Assembly: GCA_007695035.1 (NCBI GenBank)
Contig: REEO01000073.1
Span: 1-49,686, forward strand
Source: Saprospirales bacterium
Lineage (GTDB): Bacteria > Bacteroidota > Bacteroidia > Chitinophagales > Saprospiraceae
DNA: 49,686 nucleotides
Direction of reading: 5' to 3'
The notes under the pieces are model-generated. The model was not told the DNA's origin and searched no databases. It was given only the letters and a program-made list of their open reading frames with translations. Both the position numbers and the translations under genes were made by a program. Shown piece by piece: positions 1 through 8,217 of the stretch; position 1 is the first letter of the stretch; each line of letters begins with the position of its first letter.

Positions 1-317
1 CGCTGATATAGAGAAGCCATTTCTATGTCTGAAATTTATTTTGGACAGGTGTGATATTATCCACCAAATCCAAAGGGTTTCTCAAAATATTTTTGGAAAA
101 ATCCGGGACAATTCAACCTAAACTGATTTTGCACCCTTCCCCCACAACAACCCCTACCCCCAAAATTGTTATATTCGTGCCACAATAGAGCAATTGCCAA
201 TTTGAAATGATGAAGCAAAATTGGGGTGCAAGCTATCAGAACCTGAGGAAGAGAAAATTGCGTTCTGTGCATACAGCCCAACAGAAGGAATTTAAACGTC
301 ACGGAAAATTTTGACAA
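1..317. other. Leading spacer without a convincing gene
   Basis: I see no supported gene here. A long antisense open frame crosses it but lacks any recognisable domain and overlaps the start of the cytochrome gene, so it was set aside. The sequence is AT-rich with C-tracts around 130-165. The promoter of the cytochrome-anmK operon should lie here, but I could not identify a clear TAnnTTTG box. Confidence 0.5.
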
Positions 318-677
318 ATGATAAAGATATTGACATCGCTGTGCCTCACAATCCCGGTATTGATCCTGGCCTGCGGGCCCACCGGAGACCCCTCTAAAGC
401 GGCCGGGGAAAAAGACACCGGGCCACTGCCCCTCTCTGCAGGTAAATCCATCTACAGTACCCATTGCGTGGTTTGCCACGGAACCGACGGGGGCCTGGGA
501 TTGAACGAAGCGGGGGACCTCAGGGAATCGGAAATGACCCTGGAGCAGCGCAAACAAATCATCAGTCAGGGCAAAGGGACCATGATAGCCTACCGCCGAA
601 TACTGAGCGAGCGCGAAATAGAGGTGGTAGCGCGCTATACCATGGAGTTGAAAAAGGAAGGTGAAGCTGATGAGTAA
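318..677 (+). CDS. Lipoprotein c-type cytochrome
   Basis: Small monohaem cytochrome c, 119 aa, probably anchored by lipid on the periplasmic side and carrying electrons. The N-terminus is a lipoprotein signal with lipobox LILAC, lipidated Cys at residue 19. The haem motif CVVCH is at residues 50-54, and Met89 in GKGTM is the likely distal ligand, as in class I cytochromes. The length fits a single-domain cytochrome. It is the first gene of an overlapping operon: its stop lies inside the start region of anmK. The redox partner cannot be told from the neighbours, and the link to murein recycling is not obvious. The family call is secure, the specific role unknown. Confidence 0.88.
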   Translation: MIKILTSLCLTIPVLILACGPTGDPSKAAGEKDTGPLPLSAGKSIYSTHCVVCHGTDGGLGLNEAGDLRESEMTLEQRKQIISQGKGTMIAYRRILSEREIEVVARYTMELKKEGEADE

Positions 678-1824
678 TCAATCCTCATTTGTCGCAGCCG
701 GTCTCATGTCTGGCAGTTCGCTGGACGGAACCGACTACACTGTGGTCCGGTTTACGGCGGAATCCCTCCGGGAACCCATTCCCGCAGGTGGTCGGGACAG
801 GAATCACTTTGAGTGGTTGCTCACCGATGAGAGGCCATATCCCCAATCCCTGACCCTTGAATTAAAATCGGCAGATCAACTCCCCCACCGCGAATTTCTG
901 GAACTGGAATACCGGTACAGCAATTACCTCGGGGAGATGATGCGCGATTTAAATGAGTCCCTCCCGGCACAATCCCAACCCACTGTCATTGGCATACACG
1001 GCCACACCGTTTTTCACGAGCCCCAAAAGGGATTTTCCCTGCAAATGGGCAGTGGTTCTGCCATAGCTCGTAAAACAGCTTCGCCGGTCTGCCTCGACTT
1101 CAGGAATGCAGCCATCGCAGCCGGTGGAGAAGGTGCACCCATGGCTCCCATTGTGGACGCGCTTTTCACGGAGGAATATTCCGTCTTTCTCAATTTGGGA
1201 GGCATAGCCAATCTGAGTGTTTTCGACGGACATGGAGCACTTTCTTTTGACGTCTGCGCATGCAATCAACTGCTGAACTTTTTTGCAGAAAAAAAGGGGC
1301 AGAAAATGGACGAGGGCGGGAGAATGGCCTCCGGTGGAAATCTCAATCGAGATCTACTCCGCCACTGGGAAGAAACACCCTACCTTAGAAAATATCCACC
1401 CAAATCCCTTTCCAATCAGCAGGTGAGAAAGTGGTTTATCGATGGTGCGGACAACTTCTCCCTCTCCGCAGAAGACGGATTGCGCTCTGCCTGTGAGCAT
1501 ATTGCTGTAGAGATTCAGACCGCTTTGAAACAGATTTTAGAAAAAAGCCGGGGTCACCCAGGCAAAACCATTCTGGTCAGCGGAGGAGGAGCGAAAAATG
1601 ATTTTTTGATGCAGTGCATAGAGGAAAAACTGAATGCCCTGGATATGAATTTAAAAAAGGCAGACCCTGTACTGCTGGACTTCAAGGAAGCCCTGCTAAT
1701 GGCGCGAATGGCAGCATTGAGGTGGGGAGGGACACCCAATTTTGTGGACACAAAATCCGGTGAAGGGTCTGCAGTTGTCGGGGGTGCCTTATATTTGCCG
1801 CCATATTACAAAAGGCATGGGTGA
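670..1824 (+). CDS. anmK: Anhydro-N-acetylmuramic acid kinase
   Basis: AnmK phosphorylates and opens 1,6-anhydro-MurNAc released by lytic transglycosylases, giving MurNAc-6-phosphate for cell-wall recycling in the cytoplasm. The protein is about 384 aa, close to the family length. The N-terminal phosphate-binding stretch GLMSGSSLDGTDY, the central NLGGIANLS and the C-terminal VSGGGAKN are characteristic of this ASKHA-fold kinase. I chose the ATG at 670, which gives MSNQSSFVAAGLMSGSS. A GTG at 661 is in frame but less likely. The start overlaps the cytochrome stop by 8 bp and the stop overlaps the following SDR start by 8 bp, so the three genes are almost certainly co-transcribed and translationally coupled. 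No MurQ etherase is seen in the window. Confidence 0.95.
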   Translation: MSNQSSFVAAGLMSGSSLDGTDYTVVRFTAESLREPIPAGGRDRNHFEWLLTDERPYPQSLTLELKSADQLPHREFLELEYRYSNYLGEMMRDLNESLPAQSQPTVIGIHGHTVFHEPQKGFSLQMGSGSAIARKTASPVCLDFRNAAIAAGGEGAPMAPIVDALFTEEYSVFLNLGGIANLSVFDGHGALSFDVCACNQLLNFFAEKKGQKMDEGGRMASGGNLNRDLLRHWEETPYLRKYPPKSLSNQQVRKWFIDGADNFSLSAEDGLRSACEHIAVEIQTALKQILEKSRGHPGKTILVSGGGAKNDFLMQCIEEKLNALDMNLKKADPVLLDFKEALLMARMAALRWGGTPNFVDTKSGEGSAVVGGALYLPPYYKRHG

Positions 1825-2863
1825 AGAAACCGTATTGAAATCAGATTCGCGCATTGGAATAACCGGAGCCACGGGCATGATGGGCGCTTATCTTCTGCGC
1901 GCACTGGTGTCAAGGGGCTTTACCAATATAGGCTGCCTGAAACGCCCATCCAGTTCTACAGAACTGACGGGAGGGGATGCAGAAAAAGTGGACTGGGAGG
2001 AAGGAGATCTCCTCGATCCTGAATCGATCTGGAACTTTACGGAGGGAAAAGACGTCGTTTTTCACTGTGGAGCCTTTGTCACCTTCAATCCCAAACACAA
2101 AAAGGATGTGTTGCGCACCAACATCAACGGCACAGCCGATCTGGTCGATGCATGCAGAGAAAACGGTGTAAAGTTTTTGGTCCATTGCAGTTCTGTATCG
2201 GCATTGGGAAATCCGGAAAACGGTAAAATGACCGACGAAGAGAGCCCCTGGGACCAAAGGCTCAAGTTGAGTCCCTATGCCGAGAGCAAGTACTCCTCTG
2301 AAATGGAGGTTTTCAGAGCCAATGCAGAGGGCCTTCCGGCAGTGATCATCAATCCATCGCTCATTCTTGGGGGAGGGTTCTGGCACAGAGGTACCGCCCG
2401 TCTTCATATAACTGTCAGCCGGGGAATGCCCTTTTACCCCATGGGAACAGGGGGCTTTGTGGATGCAAGAGATGTGGCGGAAATGATGATAGAGTTGTGC
2501 CGGCCGGAATTTTCGGGTCAGCGGTTTATCTGTAATTCGGAGAACAAAACGTATCGCGAGGTATTGAGCCGAATTGCCGATGGGCTGGGTGCAAAGCCAC
2601 CGAATAAACCCCTGAAAAAATGGATGATCTACACAGCTCCTATGCTTTTAAGGGCGGGCAGAAAGCTGGGATTCAGAATGCCGAGGCTCACAAAGGACAT
2701 GTTGCTGGCCTCTCACAAGAACTCCCTTTTCGACAACAGCAAGTCCATCGAAAAGCTGGGATTTGAATACCGCCCCATTGACCAAACCCTGGACGAGCTC
2801 TCCAGGCTTTTCAGGGAGGATCATGAGAAAGGGAAGAAGTTCAGTTTGCTTCCCATGGATTGA
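1817..2863 (+). CDS. NAD-dependent epimerase/dehydratase-like SDR
   Basis: Extended short-chain dehydrogenase, about 348 aa. The Rossmann glycine motif GITGATGMMG sits near the N-terminus and the catalytic Y-x-x-x-K appears as YAESK. An upstream Ser in HCSSVSALG completes the triad. The overall pattern (VFHCGAFVTF, NINGTADLVDAC, INPSLILGGG) resembles dihydroflavonol-reductase-like or nucleoside-sugar epimerases, but the substrate is not predictable. The start ATG at 1817 is preferred because it gives the Rossmann motif about 12 residues from the N-terminus and overlaps the anmK stop as ATGGGTGA. An ATG-like start at 1742 would add an implausible 25-residue leader inside anmK. It is the last gene of the operon and is followed by a possible terminator hairpin. 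Confidence 0.85.
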   Translation: MGEETVLKSDSRIGITGATGMMGAYLLRALVSRGFTNIGCLKRPSSSTELTGGDAEKVDWEEGDLLDPESIWNFTEGKDVVFHCGAFVTFNPKHKKDVLRTNINGTADLVDACRENGVKFLVHCSSVSALGNPENGKMTDEESPWDQRLKLSPYAESKYSSEMEVFRANAEGLPAVIINPSLILGGGFWHRGTARLHITVSRGMPFYPMGTGGFVDARDVAEMMIELCRPEFSGQRFICNSENKTYREVLSRIADGLGAKPPNKPLKKWMIYTAPMLLRAGRKLGFRMPRLTKDMLLASHKNSLFDNSKSIEKLGFEYRPIDQTLDELSRLFREDHEKGKKFSLLPMD

Positions 2864-2889
2864 ATTTTCTGTAATCTAAAAGAAATTCA
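2861..2889 (+). terminator. Possible hairpin terminator after the anmK operon
   Basis: TGAATTT(T)CT pairs with AGAAATTCA across a loop of about 8 bases, directly at the SDR stop codon. The stem is AT-rich, has one bulged T and no strong U-tract, so the call is weak. Confidence 0.3.
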
Positions 2890-3064
2890 ACCATAGCGCC
2901 CTACAAATTCAAGTTTCTTTCATGTTAAATTTCGGATAAATTATTCTTTTGTCTGTTTTGCCCAAACTTCATTTGGTGCTATCTTACAGTCCACCATGCC
3001 TTTTTTTTCATGGATAAAGTGCATGCGGCAATGTGGTACTTCTTATTAATTAAACAACTTTATC

Positions 3065-5185
3065 ATGGACTATCCAACCAACCAAATCAGAAATGTGGCA
3101 CTTCTGGGACACTCGGGATGCGGGAAAACCACCTTTGCCGAGACCATGCTTTTTGAAGCGGGCTCCATTCCCAGGAGGGGCAGTGTGGAAGAAGCCAATA
3201 CGGTGTCGGATTACACCAATATTGAAAAGACCAGAGGACACTCGGTTTTCACTTCCCTTATGAATGCAGAGTGGCGGAACTGCAAGATCAACATAGTGGA
3301 TACACCCGGTTTGGATGACTTTTCAGGGGAGGTGGTATCAGCTCTTAGGGTAACAGATACAGCTCTCGTGCTGGTCAATGCCACCAACGGAGTAGAAGTC
3401 GGCACCGAAATTTTGTGGGAGACTATAGGAAAGTTCGACACCCCTGGAATTTTCGTCATCAATCAGCTCGACCACAGCAAGGGATCGTACGAAAATTCCC
3501 TGGAGCAGATGAAAAGTCGATTTGGCCACAAAGTCATTCCGGTTCAGTATCCACTCAATCAGGGCGAGGGCTTCAACACCATTGTAGATGCTCTGAGAAT
3601 GACGGTTTACGAATTTCCTCCTGAAGGGGGAAAACCGACCAAAAAGCCCATTCCGGAAAGTGAAATAAGCCGGGCACAGGAAATGCACAATGCCCTTGTA
3701 GAGGCTGCGGCAGAAAACGACGAAGAACTGATGGAGCGCTTTTTTGATCAGGGTTCACTCTCTGAGGACGAACTGGCAAAGGGACTGACTATAGCACTTT
3801 CAAAACAGGAATTGTTCCCGGTATTCTGTTGCTCTGCTCTCAACAACATGGGAAGTGGCCGCATTATGGGCTTTATCAATGACATCGCCCCATCCCCGGC
3901 GGATCGTGAAAACCGAATTTTAGAAAACGGGGAACCCCTGGAACCCAATCCGAAGGACAAGACCACGCTCTTTGTTTACAAAACCCTCTCCGAACCCAGA
4001 GTGGGAAATGTATCCTACTTCAAGGTGTTCAGCGGCACTTTAAAGACCGGAGATGAATTGGAAAACATGCAGACCTCAACCACTGAGCGAATCAATCAGC
4101 TCTTCCTCGCCAATGGAAAGACCCGATCCAATGTCAACCGGTTGGTGGCAGGGGACCTGGGGGTGACCGTAAAACTAAAAAACACCCACACCAACAACAC
4201 ACTCAACAGCAAGGGAACAGACCGGGTGGTCGAACCCATTCAATTCCCCGCCTCAAAAATCAGAATGGCGGTTCGACCTCCTTCCAAATCGGATATGGAA
4301 AAACTCGGAAGGGCTCTCCAGATCATACATGAAGAGGATCCGACTATCCGTCTCGAGCACTCACGCGAATTAAAGCAAATGATCCTTCACGGCCAGGGCC
4401 AGTTACACCTCGATATCACGAAGTACAGATTGGATAAGGTTTACGGTCTGAAGATGGAATTTGAAAAACCGAGGATTTCCTACCGCGAAACCATAACACA
4501 AAGGGCAGACACCCACTTCCGGCACAAAAAGCAGAGTGGAGGATCGGGTCAGTTTGGGGAAGTGCGGATGCGGATTGAACCCTATACGGAGGGAATGCCA
4601 GAACCGGATGGCCTCAATGTGCGCTCTTCAGAAATAATAGAGCTGGACTGGGGCGGAAAATTGGCCTTTTACTGGTGCATCGTAGGAGGTGCAATCGACT
4701 CGAAGTTCACTCAGGCCATTAAAAAGGGAATTCTGTTGAGGATGAAAGAGGGTCCGCTGACCGGCTCTCCGGCCATAGATATTCGCGTATGTGTTTACGA
4801 CGGCAAAATGCATCCCGTGGACTCCAATGACATGGCATTCCAAACGGCGGCCTCCATGGCCTTTAAAAATGCGTTTGAGAATGCCGCTCCCCAATTGCTG
4901 GAGCCCATTTACAGGCTTGAAATACTCTGCGACAGCGAAGTAATGGGAGAAGTGATGAGTGATCTTCAGACCAGGCGGGCCATTATTCTGGGGATGGATA
5001 CAGAGGGCCACTACCAGAAAATCAAGGCCAAAGTTCCACTGGCAGAGCTACACAAATACTCCTCATCTCTCCGATCCATCACGCAGGGAAAGGCCAAGTT
5101 TGTTCAGGAATTTGACGAGTATTCACTGGTTCCCGGAGATGTTCAGAAAACCCTAATGCAGGATTACAGTGCAGTTGAGGCGTAA
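3065..5185 (+). CDS. Elongation factor G-like protein (EF-G2 type)
   Basis: Ribosome-associated translational GTPase paralogue, 706 aa, full EF-G length. The G domain comes first, then the beta-barrel domain II, and domains III-V with the LHSRELKQMILHGQGQLHL and SGGSGQFGEV regions typical of EF-G. The GTPase motifs are non-canonical: G1 is GHSGCGKT (15-22), switch II is DTPGLDDF (79-86) with Leu83 where housekeeping EF-G has the catalytic His of DTPGH, and G4 is NQLD (133-136). This matches the EF-G2 paralogue class rather than the essential FusA. No rpsL, rpsG or tuf genes are adjacent, which also argues for a paralogue. ATG 3065 gives the standard N-terminus. The gene stands alone and is convergent with htpX. 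It may act under starvation or in special translation; that is inference from related Bacteroides proteins. Confidence 0.9.
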   Translation: MDYPTNQIRNVALLGHSGCGKTTFAETMLFEAGSIPRRGSVEEANTVSDYTNIEKTRGHSVFTSLMNAEWRNCKINIVDTPGLDDFSGEVVSALRVTDTALVLVNATNGVEVGTEILWETIGKFDTPGIFVINQLDHSKGSYENSLEQMKSRFGHKVIPVQYPLNQGEGFNTIVDALRMTVYEFPPEGGKPTKKPIPESEISRAQEMHNALVEAAAENDEELMERFFDQGSLSEDELAKGLTIALSKQELFPVFCCSALNNMGSGRIMGFINDIAPSPADRENRILENGEPLEPNPKDKTTLFVYKTLSEPRVGNVSYFKVFSGTLKTGDELENMQTSTTERINQLFLANGKTRSNVNRLVAGDLGVTVKLKNTHTNNTLNSKGTDRVVEPIQFPASKIRMAVRPPSKSDMEKLGRALQIIHEEDPTIRLEHSRELKQMILHGQGQLHLDITKYRLDKVYGLKMEFEKPRISYRETITQRADTHFRHKKQSGGSGQFGEVRMRIEPYTEGMPEPDGLNVRSSEIIELDWGGKLAFYWCIVGGAIDSKFTQAIKKGILLRMKEGPLTGSPAIDIRVCVYDGKMHPVDSNDMAFQTAASMAFKNAFENAAPQLLEPIYRLEILCDSEVMGEVMSDLQTRRAIILGMDTEGHYQKIKAKVPLAELHKYSSSLRSITQGKAKFVQEFDEYSLVPGDVQKTLMQDYSAVEA

Positions 5186-5188
5186 CGA

Positions 5189-6082
5189 TCAGCCAATGCG
5201 GGCACCTTCCAGAGCTGCGATGCGGTCATCCAGTGGAGGGTGGCTCATAAAGAGGCCCTTGAGTCCCCGCATTTTGCCCCTGGTAATGCCGAAAGCATTG
5301 AGTGATTCCGGCATTTCATTGGGTACACCCGATTCCACTTTCAGGCGTTTCAGCGCAGCGATCATACCGTTTCTGCTGCCGAGTTTGGCACCTGCAATAT
5401 CCGCGCTGAATTCCCTTCGACGCGAAAACCACATTACAATGGCCGAGGCGAGAATTCCGAGTACGATTTGAGCCACGATGGTGGTAATCCAGAATCCTGG
5501 TCCCATTCCGCGTTCGGTTTTGAACACCACGCGGTCCACAAAAAAGCCGATAATCCTTGAAAAGAAGAGCACAAAGGTATTGACCACTCCCTGGATGAGT
5601 GTGAGCGTCACCATGTCGCCATTGGCCACGTGTCCTATTTCGTGACCCATCACAGCCTTGACTTCATCTTTCGAAAAGCGCTCCAACATCCCCTGGCTCA
5701 CGGCTACCAGTGCTTTATTGCGGTTCCATCCGGTTGCAAAGGCATTGGCCTGTCTCATGGGAAAGATAGCAACCTCCGGCATTCCGATTCCCGCTTCTCT
5801 GGCCATGACGCGCACTTCGTCCACCAACCACTTTTCGGTTGCATTGGCCGGTTTGTCAATGATGCGCGCTTTGGTGCTCCATTTCGCCATTTTCTTTGAA
5901 ATGAGCAGGGAGATAAAAGAACCCGCCATTCCAAATACGAAGCAAAAAATGAGCAGGTTGTATAGGTCCAGATTGGTGCCGGTTTCGTCCAGCATCGATC
6001 CCACGCCCAGTAAACTCATCACCACGGTGGCCACAAGAATGACGGCAATATTGGTCAGTAAGAAAAGCCCTATTCTAAACAT
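5189..6082 (-). CDS. htpX: Membrane zinc protease HtpX
   Basis: M48-family inner-membrane metalloprotease that degrades misfolded membrane proteins. The protein is 297 aa. Two N-terminal membrane segments (about 1-28 and 40-62) precede the cytosolic-facing catalytic domain with the zinc motif HEIGH at 147-151. Two further hydrophobic segments lie around 160-205, followed by RRREFSADIAGAKL, which carries the third zinc ligand Glu. The C-terminal SHPPLDDRIAAL is the usual HtpX signature. The start is a clear ATG. The gene is convergent with the EF-G2 gene with almost no gap (stops at 5185 and 5189). A TAATTTTG box about 30 bp upstream of the start resembles a Bacteroidota -7 element, but no good -33 partner is visible. 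Confidence 0.96.
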   Translation of the reverse strand: MFRIGLFLLTNIAVILVATVVMSLLGVGSMLDETGTNLDLYNLLIFCFVFGMAGSFISLLISKKMAKWSTKARIIDKPANATEKWLVDEVRVMAREAGIGMPEVAIFPMRQANAFATGWNRNKALVAVSQGMLERFSKDEVKAVMGHEIGHVANGDMVTLTLIQGVVNTFVLFFSRIIGFFVDRVVFKTERGMGPGFWITTIVAQIVLGILASAIVMWFSRRREFSADIAGAKLGSRNGMIAALKRLKVESGVPNEMPESLNAFGITRGKMRGLKGLFMSHPPLDDRIAALEGARIG

Positions 6083-6672
6083 ATTTCGGTTGATTTATCT
6101 TTGAAAACAATTGGCAAAATTAATAAACGCCGGCCACTTTCAGCTATTACTTTCTTTGAGCTGAATTGGTTGGCAATTCTATAAGCGACTATTGTAAAGG
6201 GTAATTAACTGTTCTCCATTTGGGTAATTCCTAAAAATAAACCGCTTATAGGGGGAAAAAGTTTCTTTGGGAGGGGTAACCGAACCGAAGGGAGGTATAG
6301 TTGAGTGCGGATGGTTACTCTCGGATGTTTAATCCTACAGAGTAAAAATGAGGGGCTGTGGGGTGGTTTCCTTTCCATGTGGTTCACGCAGATGGTTTAA
6401 CTTGGGGTTTTCAAATTACCTGGAACAAGTTTGAGGAGTTGGAAGAAGTTTATTTTTTCTAGTGATTTCACGCAGACGACGCATAAGGGTTGCTTCGGGA
6501 CTTCATAATACCAGGGGATAGGATGAGGAATTGCACGGTGGTTTCCTTTCCGGGTGGTTTCACGCAGACGGCGCATGAGGGAAACTTTGGGGTCTCAGGA
6601 GACCCGGTACAAAATGTAATATCAGGAAGAGAATTTCTGACTGCATCCTTCAGCTGGGAGTTGGATAAACTT
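6083..6672. repeat. Spacer with three imperfect CACGCAGA repeat units
   Basis: No gene is supported. Three imperfect units occur at about 6362-6420, 6463-6510 and 6537-6600. Units 1 and 3 both begin GGTGGTTTCCTTTCC, followed by GTGGTT(T)CACGCAGA; unit 2 shares only TTTCACGCAGACGACGCA. After the core the units drift but keep a TTGGGGT-like stretch. The third unit contains TTCACGCAGACGGCGCA (6559-6575), which recurs perfectly inverted at 7119-7135 on the far side of the GxxExxY gene. Confidence 0.75.
6559..6575 (+). repeat. Left 17-bp inverted repeat flanking the GxxExxY gene
   Basis: TTCACGCAGACGGCGCA on the plus strand. It is a perfect inverted match of 7119-7135 and bounds a segment of 577 bp that contains only the GxxExxY gene. 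Confidence 0.85.
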
Positions 6673-7064
6673 TTATAAGTTATTCACAATCCGATGAATA
6701 CCATCTTTTAACCGGGGTGTATTGAAATTGATAAGAAGGGCCAGTTTTTTATCTGTCAATTTTGCATAGGAGAGAACCTGGGAAAAATGGACGGGCGCCA
6801 GAGTTTCGACTGATTTAACCTCCACTATCACCTTATTATGAACGAGAATATCCAATCTGAATCCAATATCTTGTTTGACTTCCTTGTACACCAATGGAAC
6901 GGGAACCTGGGTTTTTATATCCAGGCCAATTTCTCGCAGATCATAGGCCAGTGAGGCTTCGTAAGCTGATTCCAGTAGGCCCGGACCTAAAGTTTTGTGC
7001 AATTCTATAGCAGCTCCAATAATCTTGTAAGACATGAGCCCCCTCCGATATCATTTTCATGCAT
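6673..7064 (-). pseudogene. GxxExxY protein gene with frameshifted 5' end
   Basis: GxxExxY family (PDDEXK_3) protein of unknown role, predicted to have the PD-(D/E)XK nuclease fold. The intact frame starts at 7035 and encodes 120 aa: the name motif is GLLESAY at 19-25, and D62 plus E72-V-K74 fit the nuclease signature. Typical members begin M-x-E-N-x-I. That start exists upstream as MHENDI at 7064, but in another frame: the sequence GGAGGGGGCTC (7036-7046, complement) would need one extra base to join them. So the gene has either a one-base loss in a G-tract, a homopolymer assembly error, or a shortened but working start at 7035. Inverted 17-bp repeats lie on both sides. Neighbouring DNA is AT-rich and repeat-laden, consistent with a mobile cassette. 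Confidence 0.75.
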
Positions 7065-7118
7065 TTTTCCAGTTTTTTATAGCAGATCAATTTCATTAAA
7101 ACCTCCTTCTGCGCACTT

Positions 7119-7135
7119 TGCGCCGTCTGCGTGAA
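7119..7135 (-). repeat. Right 17-bp inverted repeat flanking the GxxExxY gene
   Basis: Perfect reverse complement of 6559-6575. It continues on the minus strand as CGCAAAGTGCGC, itself a small palindromic stretch. Confidence 0.85.
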
Positions 7136-7450
7136 CCCCATACAAGGCTTCAATATTCCCTAAGACACAAAAATAAATCACATCAAATAAATTCCCAAAC
7201 CATTGCTCAAAAACTCGATCATCCTCAATTTCCTATAGAGATATGAAGGTATGATGATATTACACCCTAAAGAAAACCAGCTAAAACCTTCATTTCATGT
7301 CTTACTGGAATTTATCAGCTTATAGTTAGTTTTTCTTATACGGATTATTCAAGCATTAAGCATTTAGTAAAAAAATCCTTAACTGAATTTCTGTGACTTA
7401 TTCTAAAAATCCGGTAGATATAAAAATAATTTAAACTTGATTTTGTAGCT
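7136..7450. other. AT-rich spacer
   Basis: I see no gene. The stretch is markedly more AT-rich than the flanking housekeeping genes and continues in composition into the small membrane gene downstream. Confidence 0.5.
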
Positions 7451-7882
7451 TCAAGATTGCAGTTCATTAATAAGGGTCATTTTCCTGGAGAAATAAAGGC
7501 ATAAAACTACAGCAGAAAGAGTAAAAATAAGAAAAAATACAAACATTAATCTTTCCCAAAACTGATAATGATTTGCAATTGCCAATAAGGCAAAGGTGAA
7601 AATCACAAACAACCAATAAAACACATATAGATAGCGACTATTCTTAGCAATTTTTTTTAAATAAAACCCATAAACAACCATAATAATCATTTGATAAAGT
7701 CCTAAAATGACCAGGAACAAATAACCTCCGAATACTAATAAAAGATCATAATAGCTTTCGTAAAACTTATAAACTATTCCCAGTCCACTTAGAACTAAGC
7801 TAAATGTAATCACGACAAAAATCCAGTTGAATACGTGTAGAGCCCTAAATATTATCAATTTTTTATCACTAATATTGGCCAT
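7451..7882 (-). CDS. Hypothetical four-TM membrane protein
   Basis: I do not recognise this 143-aa protein. It has four hydrophobic segments (about 15-37, 43-72, 85-105 and 108-130) separated by short loops rich in Tyr and Lys, so it is an integral inner-membrane protein. There are no catalytic motifs. Base composition is strongly AT-rich compared with the MMPL and htpX genes on either side, suggesting recent acquisition. It starts with a clear ATG. A weak 82-codon open frame lies 18 bp upstream on the same strand. Confidence 0.6.
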   Translation of the reverse strand: MANISDKKLIIFRALHVFNWIFVVITFSLVLSGLGIVYKFYESYYDLLLVFGGYLFLVILGLYQMIIMVVYGFYLKKIAKNSRYLYVFYWLFVIFTFALLAIANHYQFWERLMFVFFLIFTLSAVVLCLYFSRKMTLINELQS

Positions 7883-7900
7883 GATGAATAGGTTTATGTT

Positions 7901-8149
7901 TTAGGTCACCGACAATTCCCCATCTCTGACTCTGCCCCGGAAATCACAGAGATTAAACGAATAATCATTCGCCACCTTTCTGTCAGTTTCTTCCATTGGT
8001 TGTCCATACCCAGGGAAATATAAAGTGTCAATTCTATTGGGCAGTCCAGTGTAGATCAAGATAAAGTGTCTGCCAATTTCCATTGTTATAGTATTTCTAT
8101 GTTGGAATCTCTTACAGACCAAAACTAATACAGTATTTTGAATAAACAA
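7901..8149 (-). CDS. Doubtful small hypothetical ORF
   Basis: Up to 82 codons from a TTG, or about 60 from an internal ATG (MEIGRHF). No known domain. The protein looks reasonably balanced (IYTGLPNRIDTLYFPGYGQP) and sits 18 bp upstream of the four-TM gene on the same strand, so it could be a small partner gene or a remnant of a larger one. Nothing else supports it. Confidence 0.22.
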   Translation of the reverse strand: MFIQNTVLVLVCKRFQHRNTITMEIGRHFILIYTGLPNRIDTLYFPGYGQPMEETDRKVANDYSFNLCDFRGRVRDGELSVT

Positions 8150-8174
8150 TATTTACTATAGAAACAATCTATCT

Positions 8175-8207
8175 CAGTCGCCACATCGCAGTTCGCAGTA
8201 GGTAGTG
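8175..8207. repeat. CAGTNNG heptad repeat, short copy
   Basis: CAGTCG, then CGCAGTTCGCAGTAGGTAGTG: repeated CAGT words spaced about 7 bp apart, like the longer arrays at 10561 and 10708. It lies just beyond the 3' end of the MMPL gene, so arrays of this family occur on both sides of that gene. Confidence 0.6.
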
Positions 8208-8217
8208 TGACGCAAAC

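Noticed and set aside
57-557. Leftward 166-codon open frame at the window start
   Set aside because: Low-complexity, no domain, and overlaps the well-supported cytochrome gene.
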